A stretch of 64,000 bases of DNA, taken from the NCBI RefSeq assembly GCF_018128905.1, contig NZ_CP063808.1:6882001-6946000 (forward strand), given 5' to 3'. Shown here piece by piece: positions 49,143 to 57,933 of the stretch. Below the pieces are notes generated by a model. The model had not been told where the DNA came from, searched no databases, and worked only from the letters and a program-made list of their open reading frames with translations. Every line of letters starts with the position of its first letter. The stretch's first letter is position 1. This DNA comes from Streptomyces sp. A2-16. GTDB taxonomy: Bacteria; Actinomycetota; Actinomycetes; Streptomycetales; Streptomycetaceae. A program made the translations under genes and the position numbers.

Positions 49143-50675
49143 TCAGGGCGCCTCCTCGGCGGCCTTCTCCAGCTGGAACGCCTCGTTGCCGAGCCCGATC
49201 CGCGCGTGTGCCTCGGGCCTGCGGGCCCGCATGACCAGGCCCTGTGCCAGGCCCACCAGCACGGCGAGGCCGATGATGCCGGGCAGCACCCAGCTCAGCG
49301 AGGACTCGGGGCCCGCGCCGACCAGGACGTCGAAGTCCTTCACCGTGTAGACGGCGATCACCAGCAGGGCGATCCCCGCGAGGGCCGAGGTGATCAGCCG
49401 CCACGCCTGGGCGCCGGCCGCGCCGCGGCGCACGAAGAACACGACCACGGAGGCGGAGGCGGCCGCCATCAGCAGGATCACGCCGAGGGAGCCGATGTTG
49501 CCGAACCAGGTGAACAGGTGCAGGACCGGCACGGTCGGGTCGCCCGTGGGCTTGTCGTCGGCGATCGCGAAGACGGCGATGACCAGGACGGACACGGCCG
49601 TCTGGAGGAGCGAGCCGGTGCCGGGCGCGCCGCTCGAGCTGTTCGTGCGGCCGAAGGCGGCGGGCAGCAGGCCCTCGCGGCCCATGGCGAAGGCGTAGCG
49701 GGCGACGACGTTGTGGAAGCTGAGCAGGGCCGCGAACATGCCGGTCACGAAGAGGAAGTGCAGCACGTCGGTGAAGGTGGTGCCGAGGCGGTCCTCGGTG
49801 AGGCCGAAGAGCAGTCCCGCGCTCTGCTTCTGGGCCTCGCCGACGATGGCCGAGGGTCCGGTGGCGACGGTGAGGGCCCAGCTGCTGAGCGCGAAGAACA
49901 CGGCGACACCGCCGACGGCGAGGAACATCACGCGCGGGACGAGCACATGCGGGCGGCTGGTCTCCTCGGCGTAGACGGGCGCCTGCTCGAAGCCGGTGAA
50001 GGCGGCGATGCAGAAGCACAGGGCGGTGCCGACGCCGGCGCCGGTGAGGGTGTCCGGGTTGAAGGCGTGCAGGGACAGGCCCTGGGCGGCCGGGTCGGAG
50101 ACGGCCGCGATGTCGAAGATGACGACCAGGGCGACCTCGATGATCAGCAGGACGCCGAGCACGCGCGCGTTGACGTCGATCTTCAGCCAGCCGAGCGTGC
50201 CGACGACCAGGGCGGCCACCAGCGCCGGTATCCACCAGGCCACCGACAGGTCGGCGTAGGTGGCGAACAGTCCGGAGACCTCGAAGCCGAAGATGCCGTA
50301 GATGCCGACCTGAAGGGCGTTGTAGGCGACCAGGGCGACGAGGGCCGCGCTCGCACCGGCGGTACCGCCGAGGCCGCGGGAGATGTAGGCGTAGAAGGCG
50401 CCCGCATTGTGGACGTGCCGGCTCATCTCGGCGTAGCCGACGCTGAACAGGACGAGGACGACACCGAGGACGACGAAGAGCAGGGGCTGGCCGACGATCC
50501 CCATCACCGCGAATGTGGTGGGCATGACACCCGCGACGACCATGAGGGGCGCTGTCGCCGCGAGGACGGAGAGCAGCAGGCCTCCGGTGCCGAGGCGGCC
50601 GGCCCGCAGCGCGCGGTCCTCCCCCTTGAACGTGCTGATGCCTGGTCTGCTCTTGCTGGAACTCTCGGTGGCCAT
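49143..50675 (-). CDS. APC-family amino acid permease
   Basis: A 510-residue transporter with 12 or more hydrophobic segments. The helix 1 motif GGLLLSVLAATAPLMVVAGV starts near residue 31, and FTGFEQAPVYAEETSRPHVL near residue 250 is the typical helix 6 region of this subfamily. It should import an amino acid or amine by proton coupling; the substrate cannot be read. The ATG follows AGAAGGA. Same strand as, and 29 bp downstream of, the TPR-like gene. Confidence 0.9.
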   Translation of the reverse strand: MATESSSKSRPGISTFKGEDRALRAGRLGTGGLLLSVLAATAPLMVVAGVMPTTFAVMGIVGQPLLFVVLGVVLVLFSVGYAEMSRHVHNAGAFYAYISRGLGGTAGASAALVALVAYNALQVGIYGIFGFEVSGLFATYADLSVAWWIPALVAALVVGTLGWLKIDVNARVLGVLLIIEVALVVIFDIAAVSDPAAQGLSLHAFNPDTLTGAGVGTALCFCIAAFTGFEQAPVYAEETSRPHVLVPRVMFLAVGGVAVFFALSSWALTVATGPSAIVGEAQKQSAGLLFGLTEDRLGTTFTDVLHFLFVTGMFAALLSFHNVVARYAFAMGREGLLPAAFGRTNSSSGAPGTGSLLQTAVSVLVIAVFAIADDKPTGDPTVPVLHLFTWFGNIGSLGVILLMAAASASVVVFFVRRGAAGAQAWRLITSALAGIALLVIAVYTVKDFDVLVGAGPESSLSWVLPGIIGLAVLVGLAQGLVMRARRPEAHARIGLGNEAFQLEKAAEEAP

Positions 50676-50704
50676 GGGGACCGTCCTTCTGGGGTTCGGG
50701 GGTG

Positions 50705-51655
50705 CTACACCGTGCCGAGCGCGTGGTCGCGGGCGGCACGGAAGGCGGAGTACGGCTCCCGGTCGGGATAGGACCAGGGAGCCGGGGTGGGGCGTTCGCC
50801 GATGCGGTGGAAGAGGGCGGCGGCCTCGGCGCCGCGGCCCTCGCAGACCTTCGCGTGGGCGAGGAAGTTCAGGTCGACCAGGCGGCGGGGGTGGTCCTCG
50901 TGCTCCCACTCCAGCCACCAGTCGAAGGCGGACTTCATCACCTGCCGGGCCCGGCGGCCGGTCCAGTGCCCGGAGGCGGTGGGGTCGCGCGGCTCGTGCC
51001 CGGCGGCGGCCAGGACGCGGTAGCGCTCGGTGTGCGCGATGACCGGCAGGATCGCGAGCGGTGAGTCGGCTGGGGCCTGCTCGGCGGCCCAGTTGGCGAA
51101 GTCGTAGACCTCGTGCAGCGGGTCGGGGCCCGTCTCGGCACGGCGTTCGGCGAGCCGGGCAACCATCAGGTGGTGGGCGTGGTGGTGGTCGGCATAGCGC
51201 TGCCGGATCTCACCGAACACCGCGGCCACCTCGTCCGCCGCCCCGAGGTCGCGCTCCAGCATGAGCAGGCCGAGCCAGGGGGTCGGGTCGGCGGGCGCGA
51301 GGCGGGCCGCGGTCCGGCAGGCCTCGCGGGCTGCGGTGGGCTTTCCCTTGCCCCGCTGGACGCGCTGCACCTGGGCGAGGGCGAGCAGTACGGCGGCGTC
51401 GGCGGAGTCCGGCTCGGCCACCAGCCAGTCCCTGGCCCAGGCGTCGCTGTACGGCTCGGCCGCGAGCACCGTGACCCGGTGGCCGCGCCGGTCCCAGTCG
51501 TCACCGGTCCGGGTGAGCAGCGAGCGGGCCGCCTGCCACCGGCCCTGCGCCAACGCGGCGCGGGCGTCGACGAGTTCGGCGTCGTCGAGGGCCGCGTCGA
51601 AGGCCTGGGCGGCTCGTTTTCGACTGCGGCCGAAGGGGGGTGGGGGCGGGGACAC
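50705..51655 (-). CDS. Conserved TPR-like protein of unknown function
   Basis: A soluble protein of about 316 residues, largely paired helices resembling degenerate tetratricopeptide repeats: ALAQGRWQAARSLLTR, WLVAEPDSADAAVLLALAQV, RTAARLAPADPTPWLGLLML and VCEGRGAEAAALFHRIGERP. No catalytic motif seen. The start is uncertain: GTG at 51653-51655 lies behind GAGGA at long spacing, and a GTG six codons upstream is an alternative. Probably cotranscribed with the APC permease gene. Confidence 0.7.
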   Translation of the reverse strand: MSPPPPPFGRSRKRAAQAFDAALDDAELVDARAALAQGRWQAARSLLTRTGDDWDRRGHRVTVLAAEPYSDAWARDWLVAEPDSADAAVLLALAQVQRVQRGKGKPTAAREACRTAARLAPADPTPWLGLLMLERDLGAADEVAAVFGEIRQRYADHHHAHHLMVARLAERRAETGPDPLHEVYDFANWAAEQAPADSPLAILPVIAHTERYRVLAAAGHEPRDPTASGHWTGRRARQVMKSAFDWWLEWEHEDHPRRLVDLNFLAHAKVCEGRGAEAAALFHRIGERPTPAPWSYPDREPYSAFRAARDHALGTV

Positions 51656-52227
51656 CGTGTGGGTTTTCCTCACGGAACAGGGCGCGGGGCGAGTGGGGCG
51701 GAGGGGAGTGCCTTGACGGGTGGGACTGGTGGGGCTGTTGTGGTCCACGAGGTGCCTGGGATGGCAGGGATCGTCTGGACGGGTGGGATACGGATGGGGT
51801 GGAGAGGGAGGGCTGGACGAGTGGGGCGCAGGGGATGCCTGGGCGCATGGGGGCAGGCCGACAGCCGATGCGGGCAGGTCGGCGAGCCGATTCGCGCTGC
51901 CATCGACTGATCACGGACAGCCAACCGCCCGCCAATGGTTTGCGTCAAGGGTCACATGCGCATTACACGCGTCAACTCTCCACACTTGAGAGGAAGTTGT
52001 GGTGACGCGATGCTGGTGGGACCGGGTCAAGGCCCTATGGCTGTGGCGTACGCCATGGCGCCGTGCCTCCCCGCCCCGCACCATGACGGGAACCCCCGTC
52101 GCCGAGAAGAGCTCGGTGGCCGAGTCGACGGCCCGAATCCGGGTACTCCCAGGGGCAAGCCGGACGCTGGGACGCTACAGTCGGCGACAACCACCCCGCC
52201 ACCGGCCCGACGATCGAGGTACGCAGC
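51656..52227. other. 572-bp intergenic region without a supported gene
   Basis: The first 250 bases are G-rich on the plus strand with loosely repeated GGGTGGGAT-like stretches. Around 51935-52000 there is a more balanced segment with TTGCGT (51941-51946), 16 bases, then ATTACA, a possible promoter, and a GAGGAAGTTGTG sequence that could start a short frame beginning VVTRCWWDRVKALWLWR. I do not believe that frame enough to call it. TACAGT near 52175 may be the -10 for the downstream transporter gene. Confidence 0.5.
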
Positions 52228-53121
52228 GTGTCGGTTCTGGTTCTGACTCTCGCCGTGAGTGCTGCCTGTTGCCTGGGCTTCGGCTTTGTGCTCCAGCAGA
52301 ACGCGGCCCGTCAGGCCCCGCTGAGCGACTTCCTCTCGCCACGGCTCCTTCTCGACCTGGTGAAGGTGCCGCGCTGGCTCGGCGGCATCGGCCTGATGGT
52401 GGCGGGAATGATCCTCGGCGCGATCGCGCTGGGCCAGGGCGAGGTGTCCCTGGTCGAACCCCTCCTCGCCACGAACCTGCTGTTCGCCCTCGCCCTCTCC
52501 CGCAGGCAGACCAAGCAGCCGCTGGGCCGCCAGGGGTGGGCGGGGCTCGCGCTGCTCGCGGGCGGGGTGACCGCGTTCATCGTGGCGGGCGAGCCGCGCG
52601 GCGGCACGGCGATCACCGACCCCTTCCGGCACTGGCTGATCATCGGCGCGATGATCGGCCTCGCCCTGCTGCTCACGACCTACGCCAAGCGCTCCCGCCT
52701 CAGCGCGGGCCCGGTCCTGCTGGCCCTGGCGGCCGGCCTGCTGTACGGCGTCCAGGACGCCCTCACCCGGGTCAGCGGCCAGCGCTTCACCGAGGGCGGC
52801 CTCGCCGAGCTGCTGACCGGCTGGCAGCCTTACACCGTGCTGGCCCTCGGTGTCACCGGGCTCGTCCTGGTGCAGAGCGCGTTCGAGACCGCGCCGCTCA
52901 GGATGTCGCTGCCGGCCCTGACCGCGGCCCAGCCGCTCGCCGGGATCGTCTGCGGGGTGGGCTTCCTGGGCGACCGGCTGCGCACCGACACCGCCGCGCT
53001 GACCTGGGAGGCGGTGGGGCTCGCGGCCGTCGTCACCGGCATCGTCCTGCTGGGAATGCACCCCGCGATGCCCTGCGGAGCCGACCGCTCGGAACCTGCG
53101 CGGAACCTGCAGCCGAGCTGA
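52228..53121 (+). CDS. DMT-superfamily (EamA-like) transporter
   Basis: A 297-residue membrane protein with nine or ten hydrophobic segments in two similar halves, as in the drug/metabolite transporter superfamily. It begins VLVLTLAVSAACCLGFGFVL and has GQGEVSLVEPLLATNLLFAL near residue 70 and AAQPLAGIVCGVGFLGDRL near residue 232, the paired proline-containing helices 3 and 8 of this group. The substrate is unknown. The GTG start follows CGAGGT. The C-terminus ends in a short polar tail. Confidence 0.85.
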   Translation: MSVLVLTLAVSAACCLGFGFVLQQNAARQAPLSDFLSPRLLLDLVKVPRWLGGIGLMVAGMILGAIALGQGEVSLVEPLLATNLLFALALSRRQTKQPLGRQGWAGLALLAGGVTAFIVAGEPRGGTAITDPFRHWLIIGAMIGLALLLTTYAKRSRLSAGPVLLALAAGLLYGVQDALTRVSGQRFTEGGLAELLTGWQPYTVLALGVTGLVLVQSAFETAPLRMSLPALTAAQPLAGIVCGVGFLGDRLRTDTAALTWEAVGLAAVVTGIVLLGMHPAMPCGADRSEPARNLQPS

Positions 53122-53614
53122 GGGGCGGAGGGCTGCGAGCGGCGTGTGAGGCTGCGGGGACGGGCCCGGTTGCGGGCGTCAGCATGCTTCGCAGGGCTGC
53201 GGGGACGGCCCCGGTTGCGGGCGTCAGCATGCTTCGCAGGGCTGCGGGGACGGCCCCGGTTGCGGGCGTCAGCATGGTTCGCAGGGCTGCGGGGACGGGC
53301 CTGGATGCCGGCGTCCGGTTGGACACAGGGCTCTGCGAAGGGCTGCGGGCGCCTGCTCGGCTGCGGAGCCGTCGCTGGAGATGACCCCGCACAGCTGCCG
53401 GCCCCGCTCGACCGCAGGCCCCGGCTCGACTCCGGGCTCGACCCCGGGCTCCGCCCGGGCGCCGGTCTCCCGCTCGGGTGCGTGGTCCGGGCGACCGCCG
53501 ACCCCTCTTGGCCGCGCCTCGCCGTCGCGGTGCCAGGCCGCGCTCGCACTCGGCCGCGCGCCCCGCTCGGACGCCCGCCCCGCTCGGCCGCCCGCCCCTG
53601 ATTGGATGGGACGC
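53122..53614. other. 493-bp intergenic region with a 45-bp tandem repeat
   Basis: Holds the 45-bp array at 53151-53306 and then about 300 bases of very GC-rich sequence. Open frames run through it on both strands, including one in frame with the NUDIX gene, but their Arg/Pro/Ala/Gly-only translations and lack of a Shine-Dalgarno argue against coding. No clear terminator follows the transporter gene. Confidence 0.6.
53151..53306. repeat. 45-bp tandem repeat, about 3.5 copies
   Basis: Copies start at 53151, 53196, 53241 and 53286, each beginning GCTGCGGGGACGG and containing GGGCGTCAGCATG. The first three are almost identical; the fourth decays after 20 bases. The period is a multiple of three, which keeps spurious frames open. 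Confidence 0.95.
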
Positions 53615-54130
53615 ATGAGCGCTGCTGACGAGATCCTCGACATCGTCGACGAGCACGACAACGTCGTCGCGCAGTCCCCGCGGGGCAGGGCCTACGCCGA
53701 GGGGCTGCGCCACCGTTGTGTCTTCATCCAGGCCAGGGACGCCGAGGGCCGCCTCTTCGTCCACCGTCGGACGCCGACCAAGCTGGTCTTCCCGTCCCTC
53801 TACGACATGTTCGTCGGCGGAGTGGTCGGCGCGGGTGAGTCGTACGACGACGCGGCCCTGCGCGAGGCCGAGGAGGAGCTGGGCGTGCAGGGCCTGCCCC
53901 GCCCGGAGTACCTCTTCAAGTTCCTCTACGACGACGGCGCCGGCCGAACCTGGTGGTCCGCGGTCTACGAGGTCCGCTGCGAGCTCCCGGTCAGCCCCCA
54001 GGTGGAGGAGGTCGCCTGGCACGACTTCCTGCCGGAGGACGAGGTGGAGCTACGCCTGCGCGACTGGGAGTGGGTGCCGGACGGGCTGGCGGCGTACGAA
54101 CGGCTCAAGGCGCACCGGTCGACGCGCTGA
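53615..54130 (+). CDS. NUDIX hydrolase
   Basis: A 171-residue nucleoside-diphosphate-linked pyrophosphatase-fold protein. The Nudix box is GVVGAGESYDDAALREAEEE followed by LGV, near residues 70-92, matching G-x5-E-x7-REUxEExGU. The opening DEILDIVDEHDNVVAQSPRG and RHRCVFIQARDAEGRLFVHR resemble the IPP-isomerase-like/YfcD subgroup. The substrate is unknown. ATG 53615 is used; an in-frame ATG three codons earlier is equally possible. Confidence 0.92.
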   Translation: MSAADEILDIVDEHDNVVAQSPRGRAYAEGLRHRCVFIQARDAEGRLFVHRRTPTKLVFPSLYDMFVGGVVGAGESYDDAALREAEEELGVQGLPRPEYLFKFLYDDGAGRTWWSAVYEVRCELPVSPQVEEVAWHDFLPEDEVELRLRDWEWVPDGLAAYERLKAHRSTR

Positions 54131-54205
54131 GCGGCCCGGCGCCCCCAGCGTCGGCGACCGCCCCGGACACCGTCCTTGGCCGACCCGGCCGATAGGCTCG
54201 TGCGC

Positions 54206-54598
54206 GTGATCGATTTCGCACGGAACGTCCGCGTCTGGTTCGCCCCCGAGGAGGTCCGGCAGGAGGGCCACACCCCCGACTACCGGTTCTCGCTGGCCAA
54301 CGAACGCACCTTTCTGGCCTGGCTGCGCACCGCGCTCGCACTGATCGGCGGTGGTTTCGCCGTGGACCAGTTCCTGCCGGACCTGCGCTGGGGCTGGCGG
54401 GTCGGGCTCGCGCTCGCCCTGCTCGGGGCAGGCGTGCTGTGCTCCTTGCGGGCGGTCAACCACTGGGTGCGGTGCGAGCGGGCGATGCGGCGGGGCGAGG
54501 ATCTGCCGGTGTCGCGGTTCCCGGCGCTGCTGAGCCTGGTGGTCGCGGTGGTGGCCGTGGCCATGGTCGTCGTGGTGCTCGTCGGGTGGGAGGGATGA
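54206..54598 (+). CDS. YidH-family (DUF202) inner-membrane protein
   Basis: A 130-residue protein with three membrane helices. The DUF202 signature DYRFSLANERTFLAWLRTAL is near residue 33, followed by ALIGGGFAVDQF. Function is unknown. A TAGGCT hexamer ends seven bases before the GTG and there is no Shine-Dalgarno, so the transcript is probably leaderless. It overlaps the next DUF202 gene by ATGA. Confidence 0.87.
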   Translation: MIDFARNVRVWFAPEEVRQEGHTPDYRFSLANERTFLAWLRTALALIGGGFAVDQFLPDLRWGWRVGLALALLGAGVLCSLRAVNHWVRCERAMRRGEDLPVSRFPALLSLVVAVVAVAMVVVVLVGWEG

Positions 54599-54918
54599 GC
54601 GAGGGCGCCGCCGTGGAGCGCGACCCGGGGCTCCAGCCCGAACGCACCCGCCTCGCCTGGCGCCGTACGACCCTCTCGGGCACCGCCTGCGCCGTCCTCG
54701 CCGTGAAGACCGCGCTGCACGGCGGCCCCTCCCCCGCGGGCCTCGTCGCCTGCACCCTGTGCTGCGCCCTCTGGCTGGGCCTCCTCCACCTCGCCCACCG
54801 CCGCATCCGCACCCTGACCGCGACCGGCACCCCCTCCGCCCTCTCCCGCGGCCACGCCACGGCGGCGGTCCTGTGCACGATGGCGCTGGCGGTGTGCGGG
54901 GCCGCGTTGGTGTTCTGA
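54595..54918 (+). CDS. Second DUF202 membrane protein
   Basis: A 107-residue protein with a short acidic N-terminus, the DUF202-type motif LQPERTRLAWRRTTLSGTAC near residue 13, and three membrane helices. Translationally coupled to the YidH-type gene by a four-base overlap (start inside TGGGAGGGATGA). The two probably form a heteromeric membrane complex of unknown role. The 288-bp gap after it contains nothing I recognise. Confidence 0.85.
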   Translation: MSEGAAVERDPGLQPERTRLAWRRTTLSGTACAVLAVKTALHGGPSPAGLVACTLCCALWLGLLHLAHRRIRTLTATGTPSALSRGHATAAVLCTMALAVCGAALVF

Positions 54919-55206
54919 GGGGCAGCGGGCGGACGACAGCGGTTTCCGACGGCAGCCCCACGACCCGCGCGACCGGCACCCCCCACGACCCGCACGACCG
55001 GCGGCCACAGCGCCGCCTCTCCCAGCAGGCACGCATCGCCCCATCGCCGTACGGTCGCCAGTTCGCCGTACCGTCGCCACAAGCCGCTCCCCGAAGCCCG
55101 TTCCCACCCACCCCCACGCCCGCCACGCGTCCCGAATCACCCGATACGCACCCCACCCGTGGCAGCCTGTCCGACGTCATCGCCCGTCGCTTCGAAGGTG
55201 AGCACC

Positions 55207-55503
55207 ATGACCACCCTCCACCACGAACACCCCTCCCACGCGCACACGCACGGCTCCGGCTGCGGGCACACCGAGGTGCCGCACGAGGACCACGTCGACT
55301 ACGCGCACGACGGACATCTGCACCGCGAGCACGAGGGGCACTGGGACGAGTGCGAGCCCGGCGGGCACGTCGCGCACGAGGGGCACGAGCACCGGCACGG
55401 CCAGGACTGCGGACACGAGAGCGTCCTGCACGGCGACCACGTCGACTACCTCCACGACGGCCACCGGCACGCCGCCCACGAGGGCCACTGGGACGACCAC
55501 TGA
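55207..55503 (+). CDS. His-rich protein built from two tandem repeats, probable metal binder
   Basis: A 98-residue, highly charged protein with about 26 His, 12 Asp and 12 Glu. After a His-rich head (TLHHEHPSHAHTHGSG) a 31-residue unit occurs twice: CGHTEVPHEDHVDYAHDGHL then HREHEGHWDEC, and CGHESVLHGDHVDYLHDGHR then HAAHEGHWDDH. No signal peptide or membrane helix, so it is cytosolic. The composition suits zinc, nickel or copper storage or chaperoning. I see no recognisable metal-regulator box upstream. The ATG follows GAAGGTGAG. Monocistronic with its own terminator. Confidence 0.85.
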   Translation: MTTLHHEHPSHAHTHGSGCGHTEVPHEDHVDYAHDGHLHREHEGHWDECEPGGHVAHEGHEHRHGQDCGHESVLHGDHVDYLHDGHRHAAHEGHWDDH

Positions 55504-55533
55504 CCTGACCGCCGGCCTGACCGAGAAGCACCG

Positions 55534-55571
55534 CCGACAGCTCCCCGCCGCACCGCGCGGGGAGCTGTCGG
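55534..55571 (+). terminator. Terminator after the His-rich protein gene
   Basis: Perfect 15-bp stem CCGACAGCTCCCCGC / GCGGGGAGCTGTCGG with an 8-base loop. Confidence 0.85.
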
Positions 55572-55613
55572 CCTATCGTGGGCCGGATCACGTTCACTGT
55601 TCCCCCTGGACGA

Positions 55614-55633
55614 CATACCGACCAGTCGGCATG
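55614..55633. promoter_or_regulatory. Candidate TetR operator upstream of the APH/acyl-CoA dehydrogenase genes
   Basis: CATACCGACCAGTCGGCATG is a near-perfect 20-bp palindrome 38 bases before the start codon. Its left half CATACCGACC recurs upstream of the SDR gene (61031-61043, reverse strand). The TetR protein encoded at 57934-58557 is the obvious candidate ligand. Confidence 0.6.
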
Positions 55634-55671
55634 ATGGTCGGCAACCGTCCACGCGTGCGTAAGGAGCCCCG

Positions 55672-56706
55672 ATGAGCCCCGACCATCCGCCAGGCCTCGA
55701 TCTGGACCGGCTGCGCGGCCTGCTCGACCGTGAGCGCCCCGGCCTGGTCCAGGGCCCCCTGACCGGCCGGCTGATCGAGGGCGGACGGTCGAACCTCACG
55801 TACGCGGTCTCGGACGGCAGCGCGCAATGGGTCGTACGACGGCCCCCGCTCGGCCATGTCCTGGCCACCGCGCACGACATGAAGCGCGAGCACCGGGTCA
55901 TCAGCGCCCTGCACCCCACCGACGTGCCGGTGCCGAACCCGGTCCTGCTGTGCGAGGACGAGCAGGTGCTCGGATCGCCGTTCTACGTCATGGAGTTCGT
56001 CGAGGGAACCCCGTACCGCACCGCAGACCAGCTCGCCCCCCTCGGCCCCGAGCGCACCCGCGACGCCGTGCTGTCCCTCGTCGACACCCTCGTCGAGCTG
56101 CACGCGGTGGACCCCGCCGAGGTGGGCCTCGCGGACTTCGGCCGCCCCGAGGGCTTCCTGGACCGCCAGCTGCGCCGCTGGGGCAAGCAGCTGGACGCCT
56201 CCCGTAACCGCGACCTGGCGGGCATCGACGAGCTGCACGCGGCCCTCGGCCGCCATCTCCCGCAGTCCCCCGCGGCGACGGTCGTGCACGGCGACTACCG
56301 GCTCGACAACGTCCTGATGGGCGACGACGACCGGATCAAGGCGATCCTCGACTGGGAGATGTCGACCCTCGGCGACCCGCTCACCGACCTCGGCCTGCTG
56401 GTGATGTACAGCCTGCCGCTGGGCACGCCCGACTCCCCCGTCTCCACGACCGCCGAGGCCCCGGGCCACCCGGATCCGGCCGAACTGGTCGCGCGGTACG
56501 CCGAGCGTTCGGGGCGGGACGTGACGGCGGTGTCCTGGTACACGGCGTTCGCGTGGTTCAAGCTCGCCGTGATCCTGGAGGGCATCCACTACCGCTACAC
56601 CCTGGGCCAGACGGTGGGCCGCGGCTTCGACCGCATCGGCGACCTGGTCCCGGTCTTCATCCAGCACGGTCTGACCACGCTTCACGACGGCATCCAGGAA
56701 GGCTGA
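55672..56706 (+). CDS. APH-family phosphotransferase, ACAD10/11-type kinase partner
   Basis: A 344-residue aminoglycoside-phosphotransferase-fold kinase. LIEGGRSNLTYAVSDGSAQW near residue 34 is the ATP loop with WVVRRPPLG after it. The catalytic VVHGDYRLDNVLMGDDDRI is near residue 204 and the metal-binding AILDWEMSTLGDPLTDLG near residue 224. This subgroup is usually next to or fused with acyl-CoA dehydrogenases. In animal ACAD10/11 the kinase domain phosphorylates 4-hydroxyacyl-CoA before dehydrogenation, so a like role is inferred here. Five bases before the dehydrogenase gene. No antibiotic-resistance role is implied. Confidence 0.88.
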   Translation: MSPDHPPGLDLDRLRGLLDRERPGLVQGPLTGRLIEGGRSNLTYAVSDGSAQWVVRRPPLGHVLATAHDMKREHRVISALHPTDVPVPNPVLLCEDEQVLGSPFYVMEFVEGTPYRTADQLAPLGPERTRDAVLSLVDTLVELHAVDPAEVGLADFGRPEGFLDRQLRRWGKQLDASRNRDLAGIDELHAALGRHLPQSPAATVVHGDYRLDNVLMGDDDRIKAILDWEMSTLGDPLTDLGLLVMYSLPLGTPDSPVSTTAEAPGHPDPAELVARYAERSGRDVTAVSWYTAFAWFKLAVILEGIHYRYTLGQTVGRGFDRIGDLVPVFIQHGLTTLHDGIQEG

Positions 56707-56711
56707 TCCGC

Positions 56712-57926
56712 ATGGACTTCGCGTTCGACGCACGCACCGAGGAGCTGCGCGCCAAGCTGCTCGCCTTCATGGACGAGTACGTCTACCCCGCCGAGGCCGT
56801 CGCGGAGGAGCAGCGCGCCCTGCTGGCCTCCCCGTGGGACACCCCGGCGGTGGTGGAGGAGCTGAAGGCGGAGGCGCGCAGGCAGGGCCTGTGGAACCTC
56901 TTCCTGCCCGACGCCGAGTACGGCGCGGGACTCACCAACCTCCAGTACGCGCCCCTCGCCGAGATCACCGGCCGCTCCCCGCAGCTCGCGCCCACCGCGC
57001 TGAACTGTGCCGCGCCGGACACCGGCAACATGGAGGTGCTGAGCCAGTTCGGCGACGAGCGGCAGAAGAAGCAGTGGCTGGAGCCGCTGCTCGCCGGTGA
57101 GATCCGCTCGGCGTTCGCGATGACCGAGCCGGAGGTGGCCTCCGCCGACGCCACCAACATCACCACGTACATCGAGCGCGACGGCGACGACTACGTCGTC
57201 ACGGGCCGCAAGTGGTACATCTCCGGGGCGATGAACCCGGACTGCAAGATCTTCATCGTGATGGGCAAGACCGACCCGGACGGGGCGGACATCCGCCGCC
57301 AGCAGTCCATGATCCTGGTCCCCCGCGACACCCCGGGCGTCACCGTCAAGCGCGCGATGCAGGTCTTCGGCTACGAGGACCACTACCACGGCGGCCACGC
57401 CGAGGTGATCTTCGACCACGCGCGCGTGCCGGCCTCCAACCTGATCGGCGAGGAGGGCGGCGGCTTCGCCATCGCGCAGGCCCGCCTGGGCCCCGGCCGG
57501 ATCCACCACTGCATGCGCCTCATCGGCATGGCCGAGCGGGCGATCGAGCTGATGTGCAGGCGGGCCGTGTCCCGTACGGCCTTCGGCAAGGCGCTGGCCC
57601 AGCAGGGGGTGGTCCACAACTGGATCGCCGACGCGCGCGTGACCGTGGAACAGCTGCGCCTGCTGGTCCTGAAGACGGCCTGGCTGATGGACACGGTCGG
57701 CAACCGGGGCGCCCACACCGAGATCCAGTCGATCAAGATCGCCACGCCCCGCGCGGTCGTCGACATCATCGACCGTGCCATCCAGTTGCACGGCGCGGGC
57801 GGAGTGAGCCAGGACTTCCCCCTGGCCGAGCTCTACGCCGGCGCCCGCACCCTGATGATCGCGGACGGCCCGGACGAGGTGCACCAGCGGTCGCTGGCCC
57901 GGCGGGAGCTGAAGAAGTACCTGTAG
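56712..57926 (+). CDS. Acyl-CoA dehydrogenase family protein
   Basis: A 404-residue flavoenzyme. AFAMTEPEVASADATNITTY near residue 135 is the first ACAD signature. GRKWYISGAMNPDCKIFIVM follows, and GPGRIHHCMRLIGMAERAIE near residue 260 and QLHGAGGVSQDFPLAELYAG near residue 357 mark the FAD and catalytic regions. This arrangement is that of the ACAD10/11-like subgroup. It would act on a phosphorylated or ordinary acyl-CoA made by the kinase and ligase encoded nearby. Convergent with the TetR gene. Confidence 0.93.
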   Translation: MDFAFDARTEELRAKLLAFMDEYVYPAEAVAEEQRALLASPWDTPAVVEELKAEARRQGLWNLFLPDAEYGAGLTNLQYAPLAEITGRSPQLAPTALNCAAPDTGNMEVLSQFGDERQKKQWLEPLLAGEIRSAFAMTEPEVASADATNITTYIERDGDDYVVTGRKWYISGAMNPDCKIFIVMGKTDPDGADIRRQQSMILVPRDTPGVTVKRAMQVFGYEDHYHGGHAEVIFDHARVPASNLIGEEGGGFAIAQARLGPGRIHHCMRLIGMAERAIELMCRRAVSRTAFGKALAQQGVVHNWIADARVTVEQLRLLVLKTAWLMDTVGNRGAHTEIQSIKIATPRAVVDIIDRAIQLHGAGGVSQDFPLAELYAGARTLMIADGPDEVHQRSLARRELKKYL

Positions 57927-57933
57927 CGGACCG

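Noticed and set aside
51999..52227. Short Trp-rich frame (VVTRCWWDRVKALWLWR) behind GAGGAAG
   Set aside because: The Shine-Dalgarno is fair, but the frame runs on into the transporter gene out of phase and lacks any family likeness; not enough support.
53151..53306. Possible CRISPR array
   Set aside because: The 45-bp units are directly adjacent with no spacers, so it is a plain tandem repeat; no cas genes are present.
55672..56706. Aminoglycoside resistance phosphotransferase
   Set aside because: The kinase fold is shared, but the five-base spacing to an acyl-CoA dehydrogenase gene and the subgroup features fit the ACAD10/11-type lipid kinase.
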